Shown here in pieces: positions 50,979-60,163 of a stretch of DNA of 64,000 nt. The position numbers and the translations under genes are program-made. The notes below the pieces were generated by a model that did no database searches, was not told where the DNA came from, and saw nothing but the letters and a program-made list of their open reading frames with translations. Numbering within the stretch: the stretch's first letter is position 1; each line of letters begins with the position of its first letter. Source of the stretch: Pseudobdellovibrionaceae bacterium (lineage in GTDB: Bacteria; Bdellovibrionota; Bdellovibrionia; Bdellovibrionales; UBA1609); NCBI GenBank assembly GCA_947444305.1, contig CANEZP010000001.1, positions 330,151 to 394,150 on the forward strand, given 5' to 3'.

Positions 50979-52031
50979 GGCGGTCTTCCTGAAGAAGACC
51001 CATCGGCCCTTGAGTGCGAACCCGGGCTTTTCGAAGCCGTACCACGACACTAAGGCGACCGGTAACGTACAGATCATGGTGAGCAGGAAGAACAAATGTT
51101 GCTCAATTAGAAAACCGTTGAAGATCAAGGTTTGCTGTATGGGAAAGGCCAGCACGTAAATTCCGTACGAAAGATCGGCTTTGAAATCGAACCGCCGTAG
51201 ATAAACCTTCGGGTGATAACCAAACGTGAAAGCGGCGTAGATATAAGTCAGGCAGACGACGGCCCAGTGATTAAAAAAATAAGCGATAATTAAACCCGCC
51301 ATCGCCACGCCAATGTGCAAACGAATCTTTTCACGGAACAGATAGGCCAACATACCCGTGAGGAAGCATAACGGTAATGAGTAATAAGAAAAGCTATAGT
51401 TCTTTATTCGAAATAGCACCGGCCAGACATGTTCGGTGACGGGTTCAAAGTGAATTATACCGCAAACAAGCATGATCGCCGCGAACGTCAGAAAAAGATA
51501 GCGGCGCAAAACCAAGCCGAGCGTTCCAAACACTAGCACGAAGAGATACATGCGACATTCGATCGGCAGGGTCCACAAGGAGCCGTTTACGCCATGGGTT
51601 GGATTGGTATCGAACACCCCGTTGAGATAACTGTAATCGAAAAAGAAAGCCCCGAAGCTTTGCCGCCAGTTATTGATATCGGCGAAAGCGTACAGACCCT
51701 GGTGCTTCACAAATTGGCTTATGATGATCGTGGTAAATAGACACGAGAAGAAAAGGCCGGGGAAGATCCTCAGCCAGCGCGCCTCCAGGAATTGAAACCA
51801 CGATTTACGGCGTTCAAAACTTTGGGTAATCAAGAACCCGGATAGCCCGAAGAAAATCCCCACCGCGATAAACCCGAACGCACCGCTGTTCGCGAGCCCG
51901 TTCCAAATGTCGTGCGGCCCTCCGTCGAGCAGCGCGAAGCTGTGCGCAAAGGCGACGGAAACGGCGGCCAATAGCCGAATGAGATTTAGATTGTTTTCGC
52001 GACTTCCGGCGGGCACATCACCGAGGCGCAT
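50955..52031 (-). CDS. Acyltransferase-3 family membrane protein (OafA-like)
   Basis: A 358-residue polytopic protein with about ten hydrophobic segments. NLIRLLAAVSVAFAHSFAL near the N-terminus carries the conserved His, and FFGLSGFLITQSFERRKS is the family block. Such proteins O-acetylate or otherwise acylate sugars of O-antigens at the membrane. It overlaps the GT2 gene upstream by 14 bases. It would be a second acylation system beside the MBOAT pair. Confidence 0.9.
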   Translation of the reverse strand: MRLGDVPAGSRENNLNLIRLLAAVSVAFAHSFALLDGGPHDIWNGLANSGAFGFIAVGIFFGLSGFLITQSFERRKSWFQFLEARWLRIFPGLFFSCLFTTIIISQFVKHQGLYAFADINNWRQSFGAFFFDYSYLNGVFDTNPTHGVNGSLWTLPIECRMYLFVLVFGTLGLVLRRYLFLTFAAIMLVCGIIHFEPVTEHVWPVLFRIKNYSFSYYSLPLCFLTGMLAYLFREKIRLHIGVAMAGLIIAYFFNHWAVVCLTYIYAAFTFGYHPKVYLRRFDFKADLSYGIYVLAFPIQQTLIFNGFLIEQHLFFLLTMICTLPVALVSWYGFEKPGFALKGRWVFFRKTALRRLKTS

Positions 52032-52962
52032 TTGTTTTTCTAAACGGCATTAAGTAAAGCAGGCAGAGCAACGGCAAGGTGATCCAAGTGGCGTTGAACA
52101 CGCGCGCGCGTAAAAGAAATTTTAAATTAGGGACGGTCCGTTCGGTGAACGCGACGGTGACCCGCTCGATCAAGGCGCGATCTGAATTCACCGGCAATCT
52201 CGCCGCTAATTCAGAGGCCTGCTTGGCTTTCAAAGGAAGGCCGCGGTTGAACTGAGCAATCGTTTTGAAGGGTTTTAAGAGGCGTCCCATCAACTCTCGT
52301 TTAGGCTGGCCGACAAGATTTGCCGAATGCTGGCGGTAAAGTATGGTCGGCTGATTGACGAAGCCGAGCTGGCCCATGAACGCCGCGCACACGGCGAGCC
52401 AATGATCATGCATCGGAATCGCCGGCGGAAACGGCAAGGCCGCTTCGATCAGGCTACGATTCACCATAACCGTGCAGCCCGTTACGGAGTTCTGAAAAAG
52501 CAGGGGATGTTTTTCGCTATCCGCAACGAAATGATTTAGCGCGAGCATGCTTTTGCTAATCGTATTTAGTTTTTGGTCGACCGTCGTCAAATCGGTAAAG
52601 ACGAGCGCCGGCTGATTTTTTTCGGTCTCGAGCATCTTTGCGTAGGTGAGCGTTATCTTATCCGGCAACCAGATGTCGTCTTGGTCGCAAAGCATGACGT
52701 AAGGTGCGGTCGAGATATTCAGACCTCTTTCGAACGTACGGATTACGCCTAGGTTTGATTCGTTTTTTAAGACGACGACGTTCGGCCATCGATCTGCGAT
52801 GCGGGTAAGCTTTGTGAATTCATCCGCGCGCGAACAGTCGTCGATGATTTTGATCTGAAGGCTAACCTGATCCGGCAAAATGTTGTTCTGTATCGACTCG
52901 AGCTGGTCGGCGATAAAAGCAGAGCCGTTATAATACGCGACTATGACTTCGATCGTAATCAT
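52018..52962 (-). CDS. Family 2 glycosyltransferase
   Basis: A 314-residue GT-A enzyme. VIVAYYNGSAFIADQLESI, IDDCSR, LKNESNLGVI, and MLCDQDDIWLPDKI (metal-binding Asp cluster) are typical of GT2 rhamnosyl/glucosyltransferases. A hydrophobic stretch near the C-terminus may associate with the membrane. It follows the wzx gene by one base and precedes the acyltransferase. Adds one sugar of the lipid-linked repeat; donor unknown, rhamnose a possibility. Confidence 0.9.
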   Translation of the reverse strand: MITIEVIVAYYNGSAFIADQLESIQNNILPDQVSLQIKIIDDCSRADEFTKLTRIADRWPNVVVLKNESNLGVIRTFERGLNISTAPYVMLCDQDDIWLPDKITLTYAKMLETEKNQPALVFTDLTTVDQKLNTISKSMLALNHFVADSEKHPLLFQNSVTGCTVMVNRSLIEAALPFPPAIPMHDHWLAVCAAFMGQLGFVNQPTILYRQHSANLVGQPKRELMGRLLKPFKTIAQFNRGLPLKAKQASELAARLPVNSDRALIERVTVAFTERTVPNLKFLLRARVFNATWITLPLLCLLYLMPFRKTNAPR

Positions 52963-52963
52963 T

Positions 52964-54250
52964 CTAAATCCGCTTCGTGATTTTCATGTACGTAACACCG
53001 GCCGAGATAATCACGAGATAAAAAATGGATTGAATAACTTGGCCCCAGATCAGGGCCGAGAATCCGTAGTTAAGGCTGAAGCGGCAGATGGCGTAAAGCG
53101 AGATCGAGCCGATGACCTCAAAGGTGAGGAATGTTTTAAGATGATTGCGAGCCATGAGGAAATAAGCGCCCAGCCAGGCCAACGCGCGAAAAAAACCACC
53201 GAATAAGAGGATATTTAAATCATGTTTCAAAAAACGGTAGGCGTCGGAATAAATCAAAGACAAAACCGTCTCGCCGAAAAAACCGGTAATGAATAACCCG
53301 CAAGCAAGAAGCGCCGTGAACGGTAAAGCAAATTGGACAGCTTGGTTAATCGCTTCATCCGAAGTTTTCGCGGCCGCGACGCGAGGGTAGAACGTCGACG
53401 CGATTAGAAGACCGATAAAGGAAAAGATAAAATCCGAAACTTTAAGGATGGCCTGCCAGTAACCGACGGAATCCCAGCCCATTTTATCTTCGATGCCCGA
53501 GCGCAGAAGAACGAAGATCACGGGGGCGAGCGCGCTTCCGATGGTCGCGATGAGCGTGAACGGCACCAGCGTTCGTTTAATTTCCGGGGCCCAGACGGGA
53601 CGTAGCGAGGTGAACGTAAACCATGACCGGCCCATGAGCTGAATCATAAAAAAACATGCCGGGAAGACGGTGATGGCCACTAGCCCGATCATGATGCCGG
53701 GTTCAGCCATACGGTTGGTCAATAAGGCAAAAGCAACTACGCCACTGGCGAGGCCTAAAGCATTTGCCCAAAAGATATTTTTCACTAACGACTTCGCCGA
53801 CAAAAGCGATTGGGCGAAAGACGTCAGAAACGTAAAATACGAACTTAAACCGAGGAGCAAAACAAACCAGCCGTAGTCGGCACTATCGAAAGCCCAGCTG
53901 GAAATTTGAGTGGAAAATAAAATGGTGATCGCAAAGAATAAAGTCGAGAATATGAGACCGTAGCTAAAGCTGGCGGCGATAAAATTTTCGCCCGTTTCGG
54001 GTTCGGAAGAATCAATGGCGAAGCGCCGAATGATACCATTGGCGATGCCGCCGCCGGCTAGGGCCTGGAGTATCGCAATTAAACTCATGGCCTGGCCGGT
54101 TACGCCCAGCGTGGCCGGCCCAAAATTGAGGGCGATCCACTTCACCACGATGAGCTGACTCGCCGCTTTCGAGAGCGTCGTCAAACCGGCCCATGCGCCC
54201 GACTCGAGCAGGGGACGCGCGCGCGTGAGAATGGAGTTCAATTGAGGCAT
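52964..54250 (-). CDS. wzx: Wzx-type polysaccharide flippase
   Basis: About 428 residues with about 12 to 14 hydrophobic helices, of the polysaccharide-transporter/MATE-like fold that flips undecaprenyl-linked repeats across the inner membrane. The frame is open to a TTG at 54265, but ATG 54250 (MPQLNS) is better placed. Basic/Ser N-terminus then a helix at about 15-35, as in Wzx. Its presence beside a Wzm/Wzt pair in the same window implies either two glycans or a relict route. It heads the acyltransferase/GT2 run. Confidence 0.85.
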   Translation of the reverse strand: MPQLNSILTRARPLLESGAWAGLTTLSKAASQLIVVKWIALNFGPATLGVTGQAMSLIAILQALAGGGIANGIIRRFAIDSSEPETGENFIAASFSYGLIFSTLFFAITILFSTQISSWAFDSADYGWFVLLLGLSSYFTFLTSFAQSLLSAKSLVKNIFWANALGLASGVVAFALLTNRMAEPGIMIGLVAITVFPACFFMIQLMGRSWFTFTSLRPVWAPEIKRTLVPFTLIATIGSALAPVIFVLLRSGIEDKMGWDSVGYWQAILKVSDFIFSFIGLLIASTFYPRVAAAKTSDEAINQAVQFALPFTALLACGLFITGFFGETVLSLIYSDAYRFLKHDLNILLFGGFFRALAWLGAYFLMARNHLKTFLTFEVIGSISLYAICRFSLNYGFSALIWGQVIQSIFYLVIISAGVTYMKITKRI

Positions 54251-54255
54251 GCGGG

Positions 54256-54284
54256 ATTCAATCAATTCTGAGCAGAGGCGTCAA
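54256..54284 (-). promoter_or_regulatory. Putative leaderless promoter of wzx
   Basis: TTGACG (54284-54279), 17-base spacer, TTGAAT (54261-54256), then 5 bases to the ATG at 54250. It supports the ATG start over the TTG at 54265, which would fall inside the promoter. Confidence 0.45.
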
Positions 54285-54341
54285 GACGACCTTGACTAGA
54301 TAGACGCTTTTCACGGAAGAATTGTTTTTAGGTGGTTAAAG

Positions 54342-55106
54342 ATGTCTAAGGCGTTCGCAATTTACCTGCCGGCTTACAACGCGGCATTAACCCTCCCGTC
54401 GGTTCTCGACCGAATCTCTGCCGAGTTAAAACGTGATGCAGCGAAAATCTTGGTAATAGACAACTGCAGCAAAGACGACACCCAGGCGGTGGCGCAGCGC
54501 TATAAGGCTGAAAACGGATTAAGTAATTTGGAAGTCATACGGAACTCCGAAAATCTGGGATACGGGGGAAGCCAGAAACTGGCCTATCGATTCTGTATCG
54601 ATCGAAAAATTGAGATTGTCGCAATGATGCATGCGGACGGGCAGTACGCCCCGGAAATCCTTAGTGAGATGATGGTACCGCTGCTGGAGGACAAAGCGGA
54701 TATGGTGTTCGGTTCTCGAATTGCGGGGAATCCGCTAAAGGGCGGAATGCCCCTACATCGTTACTTAGGGAATCGAGTTTTGACTACAATTCAGAATCTG
54801 GTTCTTAATAGCCGTTTTACTGAATTTCATTCAGGATACAGATTGTTTTTAACGAAAAGCCTTGCAGGCTTAAACTTCGAAAAGCTTTCCGATGACTATC
54901 ACTTTGATACCGAGATGATCATTTTGCACCTACGTGCTGGTCGTCGAATTGTCGAACGCCCGATTCCTACCCATTATGGAGATGAAAAAAATTACGTCAA
55001 TATTTGGGCATATGCTGCCCATGTGCTGGTGACGACAATAACTTACTTTCTACATTGTAAAGGCATTCGCCATTCAAAGAATTGGCATCGCATTCTTGAG
55101 GCCTAA
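54342..55106 (+). CDS. DPM1-like family 2 glycosyltransferase
   Basis: A 254-residue enzyme like dolichol/polyprenyl-phosphate mannose or glucose synthases. YLPAYNAALTLPSVLDRI, VIDNCSKDDTQAVA, MMHADGQYAPEILSEM (metal-binding Asp) and FGSRIAGNP are characteristic. A hydrophobic C-terminal stretch (about 220-240) is present. Its product would serve the adjacent GT-C enzyme at 55118, which lies convergently 12 bases away. An AGGTGG-like ribosome-binding site precedes the ATG. Confidence 0.88.
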   Translation: MSKAFAIYLPAYNAALTLPSVLDRISAELKRDAAKILVIDNCSKDDTQAVAQRYKAENGLSNLEVIRNSENLGYGGSQKLAYRFCIDRKIEIVAMMHADGQYAPEILSEMMVPLLEDKADMVFGSRIAGNPLKGGMPLHRYLGNRVLTTIQNLVLNSRFTEFHSGYRLFLTKSLAGLNFEKLSDDYHFDTEMIILHLRAGRRIVERPIPTHYGDEKNYVNIWAYAAHVLVTTITYFLHCKGIRHSKNWHRILEA

Positions 55107-55117
55107 ATCAATCAGTC

Positions 55118-56563
55118 CTACTGACCGGTAAGCAAATAGAGGTCGAAGGATTCATCAGTCACGGATCGGCGGGTGCTTGAGAAGATTTTTTTAGCGGGGC
55201 CACATTCCTTGGGGAACTGCGAATCTTTCGTAGAGCCAAAATACAAATTTTTTCCGGCATGTTTCTTTTTAAAATCCGCGAGACGCAAATCACACCAAGA
55301 AGGCGCATCGGCAAATTTATATTCTATCGTTTTAAAATGGGGATACCGGGCCAGCTCATCTCGTCGCATATTAAAAAACGTCGATTTGGTTTCCGCCATC
55401 CAAGAAAAGAAATAGACATCGTTCTCAACAAGCAGAACTCCTTCGCTAACCAAGTTTTGTGTCTTCTCGATCAGCTCGCGTGTGGCGGAAAAGTCAAAAT
55501 TGGGCCGATCCTTATAGGGGCCCCAACTCAACCACCAATAGAGCGTAGAAACCAAGGCAACCGCCGGGAAGACGGTCAACGGATCCCGCCAGCGATAATC
55601 AGCTGAGGGGCGCGCAAATATAAGATGGCAGGCGACGAATCCGAAGAAGGTGACGCCTAGGTATCGGGTGCTTCCCGCGTAGGTCGACGCGATCAGCACG
55701 ACGGGTGGCAAGCAAACCCATAAAAAGCGTGAGAGATTGAGCCTGCTTCGAATAATCATCAGCGCCGGAATCAGTAGCACAACTGTGATATCCGTTGCGA
55801 GCGGCTGGGTATTCCATTGGTACTCTGACCAGACCTTCTCCAGGCCCCACAAAGATTGAGTAAGGATTTTAAACGCACCAAAGATCGATTTATGGTCTAG
55901 ACGCGGGCTGCTCGTAAATAAACTGTCCGCCGGTGGGATCTGTAGAGCCGCGGCGCCGAGTAAGATTAATCCGCTGAGATAAAAATTCACATCACGGAAC
56001 CGCCGCCGATCGCCAAGCGCAAGCAGTACAAAGATAGCGCCGCAAACCCAACTAAAAAGAAGGTGGGTAAGTGAGCCCAATGCCAGCGCTGCGTACGAGA
56101 AAGAGTAGCGTTTGCGTTGGGCAAGAGCGGTGGCGGCCAATAGGAAAAACAATCCAAGTGCGTAGCACCTTGAGATCAATGAAAATTCTCTGAAGAAGTA
56201 CGGACCAAAGATTAGCAAAAAGCTTTGGATCGGCGTTAATCCAACTGCGAAGATAAGAATGATTGCTGCGCCAACGGAGAACGGCACCGTTATGGCCTCA
56301 ATCGCGATTTTTGGTGACCACTCTAACGATGACGGAACGAACCGAGCCATACCTCGCTGGAGCAAATAGTGCAGAGGTGGATGACGCTCGTAGCGGATAC
56401 CGTCGAAGAACGAAGTTAAATCCGGCGTCCTGGTGGACACTAGCCAAGACTGATATTCATCACGCCATGGCGTATGCGCTTTCAAAGATATGAAGAGCAC
56501 AGTTAGCCAGAGGATGAGGATGCCTAATTTTTGGTATTTCAGCGCCAACGGCCAAGGCCCCAT
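55118..56563 (-). CDS. GT39/ArnT-like membrane glycosyltransferase
   Basis: A 481-residue GT-C protein with about ten hydrophobic helices. HTPWRDEYQSW early (the Asp-Glu catalytic-type pair in the first periplasmic loop) and YERHPPLHYLL match the PMT_2/ArnT pattern. Such enzymes move a sugar from polyprenyl phosphate to an acceptor in the periplasm, often as side-branch additions. It overlaps the upstream GT2 gene by 25 bases. The DPM1-like gene at 54342 is the natural donor-maker. Confidence 0.82.
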   Translation of the reverse strand: MGPWPLALKYQKLGILILWLTVLFISLKAHTPWRDEYQSWLVSTRTPDLTSFFDGIRYERHPPLHYLLQRGMARFVPSSLEWSPKIAIEAITVPFSVGAAIILIFAVGLTPIQSFLLIFGPYFFREFSLISRCYALGLFFLLAATALAQRKRYSFSYAALALGSLTHLLFSWVCGAIFVLLALGDRRRFRDVNFYLSGLILLGAAALQIPPADSLFTSSPRLDHKSIFGAFKILTQSLWGLEKVWSEYQWNTQPLATDITVVLLIPALMIIRSRLNLSRFLWVCLPPVVLIASTYAGSTRYLGVTFFGFVACHLIFARPSADYRWRDPLTVFPAVALVSTLYWWLSWGPYKDRPNFDFSATRELIEKTQNLVSEGVLLVENDVYFFSWMAETKSTFFNMRRDELARYPHFKTIEYKFADAPSWCDLRLADFKKKHAGKNLYFGSTKDSQFPKECGPAKKIFSSTRRSVTDESFDLYLLTGQ

Positions 56564-57429
56564 TTTTCTTGGGACACATCGGAGGCAACGGTCCGTAAAA
56601 TCTCCAGCATGCGCTTATCATTTTTAAGATAAGCCTTCAGGATCGATTTTCTCAGTCGTAGTAATTCAAAAAACTTTGTGAACGGCCCGGCGTACCCGTT
56701 TCGTTTTTTAAAAAGGTAGGCATTACGCCGACAGTAATATTCCGCGACCGTATTGAATGTTCCGGATTCGCGGTGGTGATGAACGCGTGACCGGTAAGCG
56801 ACATAATTTTTAAAGCCTTTTCGCCGGGCGCTGAGTCCCCAATCGCTGTCTTCGAAATATAAGAAATATTCTTCAGGAATAAGACCGACCTCGTTGATAA
56901 CGGCACGTGAAGTGAATACGCACGCTCCGTTTACGTAGTCAGTTTCGCCGTACTCGTCGGATAGTTCGGGAATTTCAGATATTTTACGACCTTTCACACC
57001 GTGACGGATTCGTCCGTTAAAATCCACGGTGGCTTTGTGAAAATATATATTGTCGGTCGCGTTCAGGTCGGTCAACGAACCTAAGAAGGCGGGTTGATCT
57101 AACTTTGGCCATAATGCGTGCAGCTGCTCGAGGCAATCAGGTTCGACCGTTAGATCTTTGGTTAGAAGCCAAAGGTATTCCGCGCCGTTTGCTAAAGCGA
57201 AGCGTATTCCGGCGTTTAAACCTCCCGCGTAGCCGAGGTTCTCGGGCACAACGATCGTATTTCGAATACCTATTTCGGCTTGAATGCGTGCGACAACTTC
57301 CGAACCACTGCCGTTGTCGACTATATACACATCTTTATCGCGCCATCGGCAGCGTTCGATGTTTTTGTAGAGGCGGAGCACCTCGGTGGGATCGCGGTAA
57401 TTGATCAATACGCAAGCCGTTCGATTCAT
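56539..57429 (-). CDS. Family 2 glycosyltransferase, rhamnosyltransferase-like
   Basis: About 296 residues from ATG 57429, chosen because GGAG lies 5 bases before it; a longer frame to 57489 would overlap the RmlC-like gene. VLINYRDPTEVLRLY, YIVDNGSGSEVVARI, GYAGGLNAGIRFALANG, and YFLYFEDSDWGLSARRKG match the WbbL/RfbF group, most of which transfer rhamnose. It probably uses the dTDP-rhamnose made by the rfb genes (inference). Follows the RmlC-like gene by 13 bases. Confidence 0.87.
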   Translation of the reverse strand: MNRTACVLINYRDPTEVLRLYKNIERCRWRDKDVYIVDNGSGSEVVARIQAEIGIRNTIVVPENLGYAGGLNAGIRFALANGAEYLWLLTKDLTVEPDCLEQLHALWPKLDQPAFLGSLTDLNATDNIYFHKATVDFNGRIRHGVKGRKISEIPELSDEYGETDYVNGACVFTSRAVINEVGLIPEEYFLYFEDSDWGLSARRKGFKNYVAYRSRVHHHRESGTFNTVAEYYCRRNAYLFKKRNGYAGPFTKFFELLRLRKSILKAYLKNDKRMLEILRTVASDVSQEKWGLGRWR

Positions 57430-57442
57430 TTCTACTCCGCTC

Positions 57443-57982
57443 CTAAAACGGCGATTTAAAATCTTTGAGTTTTGGAAAAGTCTCATCACGGTTGGACAGG
57501 ATCGGATTCATCACGCCCCAGTCGTAAGGTATCGAGTTCCATAAAATACCTTGGTCTGCACTTGGCTCATAGCTTGTGCTCACCGAATAATGGATCGTGG
57601 TATTGTCTGCGAGAGCATGAAAGCCATGCGCTATTCCCTTAGGAATATAGATAGAGCGACCATCGTGAGCTTCGATTTTCACGTCGGTACATTGACCGTA
57701 AGTCGACGATTGCGGGCGGAGATCTAAAAGCACATCGACGGCTCGCCCTGCACTGCAATGGATAAGTTTAACGTGATCGTAAGGTGGTTTTTGAAAGTGC
57801 AAACCGCGAATCACATCTTTTTTCGAAACCGAATAAAATTGTTCGGCGAAGGACCAGCAAAGTCCATGCTGTTCAAAGAATGGTGCATAGACGGTCTTGT
57901 GAAAGTCGCCTCGGTCATCGCGCAAAACTCTGCTCGTTAAGACAAATGCGCCTGAAATGGGCAAAGATTGAAGTTCAAACAT
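57443..57982 (-). CDS. RmlC-like sugar epimerase (second copy), possibly a CDP-sugar 5-epimerase
   Basis: A 179-residue cupin of the RmlC family: DDRGDFHKTVY, KDVIRGLHFQKPP (catalytic His), DVLLDLRPQSSTYG, YIPKGIAHGFHAL. It differs widely from the rfbC product at 23399 and diverges from the ddhC-ddhA-ddhB block. In the ascarylose pathway an RmlC relative (AscE) epimerises C5 of the CDP-4-keto-3,6-dideoxy sugar, so that role is plausible here. A second dTDP-rhamnose epimerase cannot be excluded. Confidence 0.82.
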   Translation of the reverse strand: MFELQSLPISGAFVLTSRVLRDDRGDFHKTVYAPFFEQHGLCWSFAEQFYSVSKKDVIRGLHFQKPPYDHVKLIHCSAGRAVDVLLDLRPQSSTYGQCTDVKIEAHDGRSIYIPKGIAHGFHALADNTTIHYSVSTSYEPSADQGILWNSIPYDWGVMNPILSNRDETFPKLKDFKSPF

Positions 57983-57990
57983 TTGTTTTT

Positions 57991-58019
57991 AACATAGCGG
58001 CCCCGTGTCTATTCGGCAA
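57991..58019 (-). promoter_or_regulatory. Putative leaderless promoter of the second RmlC-like gene
   Basis: TTGCCG (58019-58014), 17-base spacer, TATGTT (57996-57991), then 8 bases to the ATG at 57982. The leader is predicted at about two bases. On the opposite strand TATATC (58070-58075) sits 7 bases before the ddhC ATG in the same geometry, but its -35 is weak. Confidence 0.45.
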
Positions 58020-58082
58020 AGCTGATGACTCGGTGAGTTGGCTATGTGAATACATGGGGCACCTGTGGTTATATCCTCGGCC

Positions 58083-59399
58083 ATGAGAGACAATGTAATA
58101 GAGGCAAGTAGGAATTATTTCCGCTCCTTGCCCCCGCGCCAAATCCGCCCCGGCCAAGATTACATTCCCGTATCGGGAAAAGTTTTGGACGAAAATGACT
58201 TAGTAAACCTCGTCGAATCCTCTTTGGATATGTGGCTGACCGCCGGTCGCTTCGGTGATGAGTTCGAGAAGAAATTCGCCGAATTCATGGACCGCAAGTA
58301 TTGCCTGTTGGTCAACTCCGGCTCGAGCGCGAATTTGGTGGCGTTCAGCGCGCTAACTTCGCCCTTACTCGGGGCCAAGCGTGTGCAACCAGGTGACGAA
58401 GTCATCACGGTGGCCGCGGGCTTCCCAACGACCGTCAACCCCATCATTCAAAACGGCTGCGTGCCGGTTTTTATTGATGTTGAAATGGGAACCTACCAGG
58501 TCGACATCTCGCGGTTGGAAGAAGCGCTTTCCCCAAAGACCAAAGCGGTGATGATCGCCCACACATTGGGTAATGTGTTTCAGGTGCGCGAGATTAAGGA
58601 CTTCTGCAAAAAGCATAATCTTTGGCTAGTTGAGGACTGCTGCGATGCTTTGGGCGCTTCGTACGAAGGACAAAAAGTCGGAACCTATGCCGATCTGGCG
58701 ACGGTGAGTTTTTATCCCGCACATCACATCACTATGGGTGAAGGTGGCGCGGTGGTTACCTCAAGCCCGGTGCTCAAACGTGCGGCGGAAAGTATGCGCG
58801 ATTGGGGCCGCGACTGCTGGTGTCCGCCCGGCAAAGACAACACTTGTCAAAAACGCTACAACTGGTCGTTGGGCACTTTGCCAAAAGGCTACGATCATAA
58901 GTACACGTACTCGCATGTCGGCTACAACTTGAAGGTGACCGATATGCAGGCCGCGATCGGCGTTTCGCAATTGGCTAAAGTCGACCAGTTTATCGAAAAG
59001 CGCCGTAAGAATTTTGATTACCTCTACGAAAAGCTTGCTCCGTTGGAGAAAGAATTGATTCTTCCCCGCGCGACCGCCGGCTGTGAACCTTCTTGGTTCG
59101 GTTTTCCGATCACAGTTAAGAGCGATTCCAAGGTCACTCGCAACGAATTGGTCAAGCATCTTGAAGCGAAGAAGATCGGTACGCGTTTGTTGTTCGCCGG
59201 AAATTTAATCAAGCAACCGGCATACGCCAACGTGAATTACCGCGTTGTCGGTGGTCTTGAAAATACCGACACGATTATGAACGACACCTTCTGGGTCGGT
59301 GTTTGGCCCGGTCTCGGTGAAGAGCAATTAGATTACGTTGTTCAGCATATCACCGAAGCGGTGAAAAATGGCATACCGGTCACAGGGGGAGCAAAGTGA
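58083..59399 (+). CDS. ddhC: CDP-4-dehydro-6-deoxyglucose 3-dehydrase (E1)
   Basis: About 438 residues. The PMP/[2Fe-2S] enzyme that removes the C3 hydroxyl of CDP-4-keto-6-deoxyglucose. In [14 protein letters not shown] a His replaces the PLP lysine of aminotransferases, the hallmark of RfbH/AscC. The iron-sulfur cysteines fit the known C-x57-C-x-C-x7-C pattern: one in VEDCCDAL, then CWC and the Cys of DNTC. ATG 58083 matches the family start; the frame is open to GTG 58065. Overlaps ddhA by four bases. The usual reductase partner (AscD/DdhD) is not in the window. Confidence 0.96.
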   Translation: MRDNVIEASRNYFRSLPPRQIRPGQDYIPVSGKVLDENDLVNLVESSLDMWLTAGRFGDEFEKKFAEFMDRKYCLLVNSGSSANLVAFSALTSPLLGAKRVQPGDEVITVAAGFPTTVNPIIQNGCVPVFIDVEMGTYQVDISRLEEALSPKTKAVMIAHTLGNVFQVREIKDFCKKHNLWLVEDCCDALGASYEGQKVGTYADLATVSFYPAHHITMGEGGAVVTSSPVLKRAAESMRDWGRDCWCPPGKDNTCQKRYNWSLGTLPKGYDHKYTYSHVGYNLKVTDMQAAIGVSQLAKVDQFIEKRRKNFDYLYEKLAPLEKELILPRATAGCEPSWFGFPITVKSDSKVTRNELVKHLEAKKIGTRLLFAGNLIKQPAYANVNYRVVGGLENTDTIMNDTFWVGVWPGLGEEQLDYVVQHITEAVKNGIPVTGGAK

Positions 59400-60163
59400 A
59401 AGTAGCCATTCTTGCCGGGGGACACGGCACTCGGTTGTCTGAAGAAACGGAAATGAAACCAAAGCCCATGGTCGAAATCGGCGGCAAACCGATTTTATGG
59501 CACATCATGCAGCACTATTACAAAGCGGGCTTCGATGATTTCGTCATCTTAGGTGGCTACAAGTGCTTCATGATCAAAGAATTTTTCGTCAACTATCCGC
59601 TGCACAATAGTGACGTGGTCGTTAACGCTTCAAAGAATGAGCTTACTTTCTCGAATAACCAATCCGAAAAGTGGCGCGTGACCGTACTCGATACCGGATT
59701 GAACACGATGACCGGCGGACGTATTAAGCGCGCCCAAAAGCAATTGGGCGACGCCCCATTTATGGTGACCTACGGCGACGGTGTTTGCGACGTCGATTTG
59801 AAATCACTCATCAAGTTTCATCAGGATAAAAAAGCAATCGCCACCTTAACCGCGATTCAGCCCGAAGCGCGCTTCGGCGTAATTCAGTTTTCGGAGACCG
59901 ATCAAGTCGTACAGTTTGCCGAAAAACCTAAGGGTGAAGGCTCGTGGATCAACGGCGGCTTCTTCGTTTGCGAACCTGAGATTTTCAAATACCTAGACAA
60001 CGACGAAACGATTTTCGAGCGGGCGCCGCTTGAGCGCTTGGCCGAAAAAGGCAAGCTCTTCGCTTACCGTCACGACGGCTTCTGGAAATGCATGGACACT
60101 CTGCGTGACAAGCAACAGCTGCAAGCGCTTTGGGATCAAGGTGAAGCTCCTTGGCTGGCCTAG
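59396..60163 (+). CDS. ddhA: Glucose-1-phosphate cytidylyltransferase
   Basis: A 255-residue nucleotidyltransferase forming CDP-glucose, first step of the CDP-3,6-dideoxyhexose pathway. [20 protein letters not shown] is the signature; [22 protein letters not shown] and [15 protein letters not shown] are specific to this group (RfbF/AscA). GTG start at 59396 overlapping ddhC (GTGA), and the end overlaps ddhB by 13 bases. The order C-A-B differs from the A-B-C order usual in Yersinia and Salmonella. Confidence 0.97.
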   Translation: MKVAILAGGHGTRLSEETEMKPKPMVEIGGKPILWHIMQHYYKAGFDDFVILGGYKCFMIKEFFVNYPLHNSDVVVNASKNELTFSNNQSEKWRVTVLDTGLNTMTGGRIKRAQKQLGDAPFMVTYGDGVCDVDLKSLIKFHQDKKAIATLTAIQPEARFGVIQFSETDQVVQFAEKPKGEGSWINGGFFVCEPEIFKYLDNDETIFERAPLERLAEKGKLFAYRHDGFWKCMDTLRDKQQLQALWDQGEAPWLA

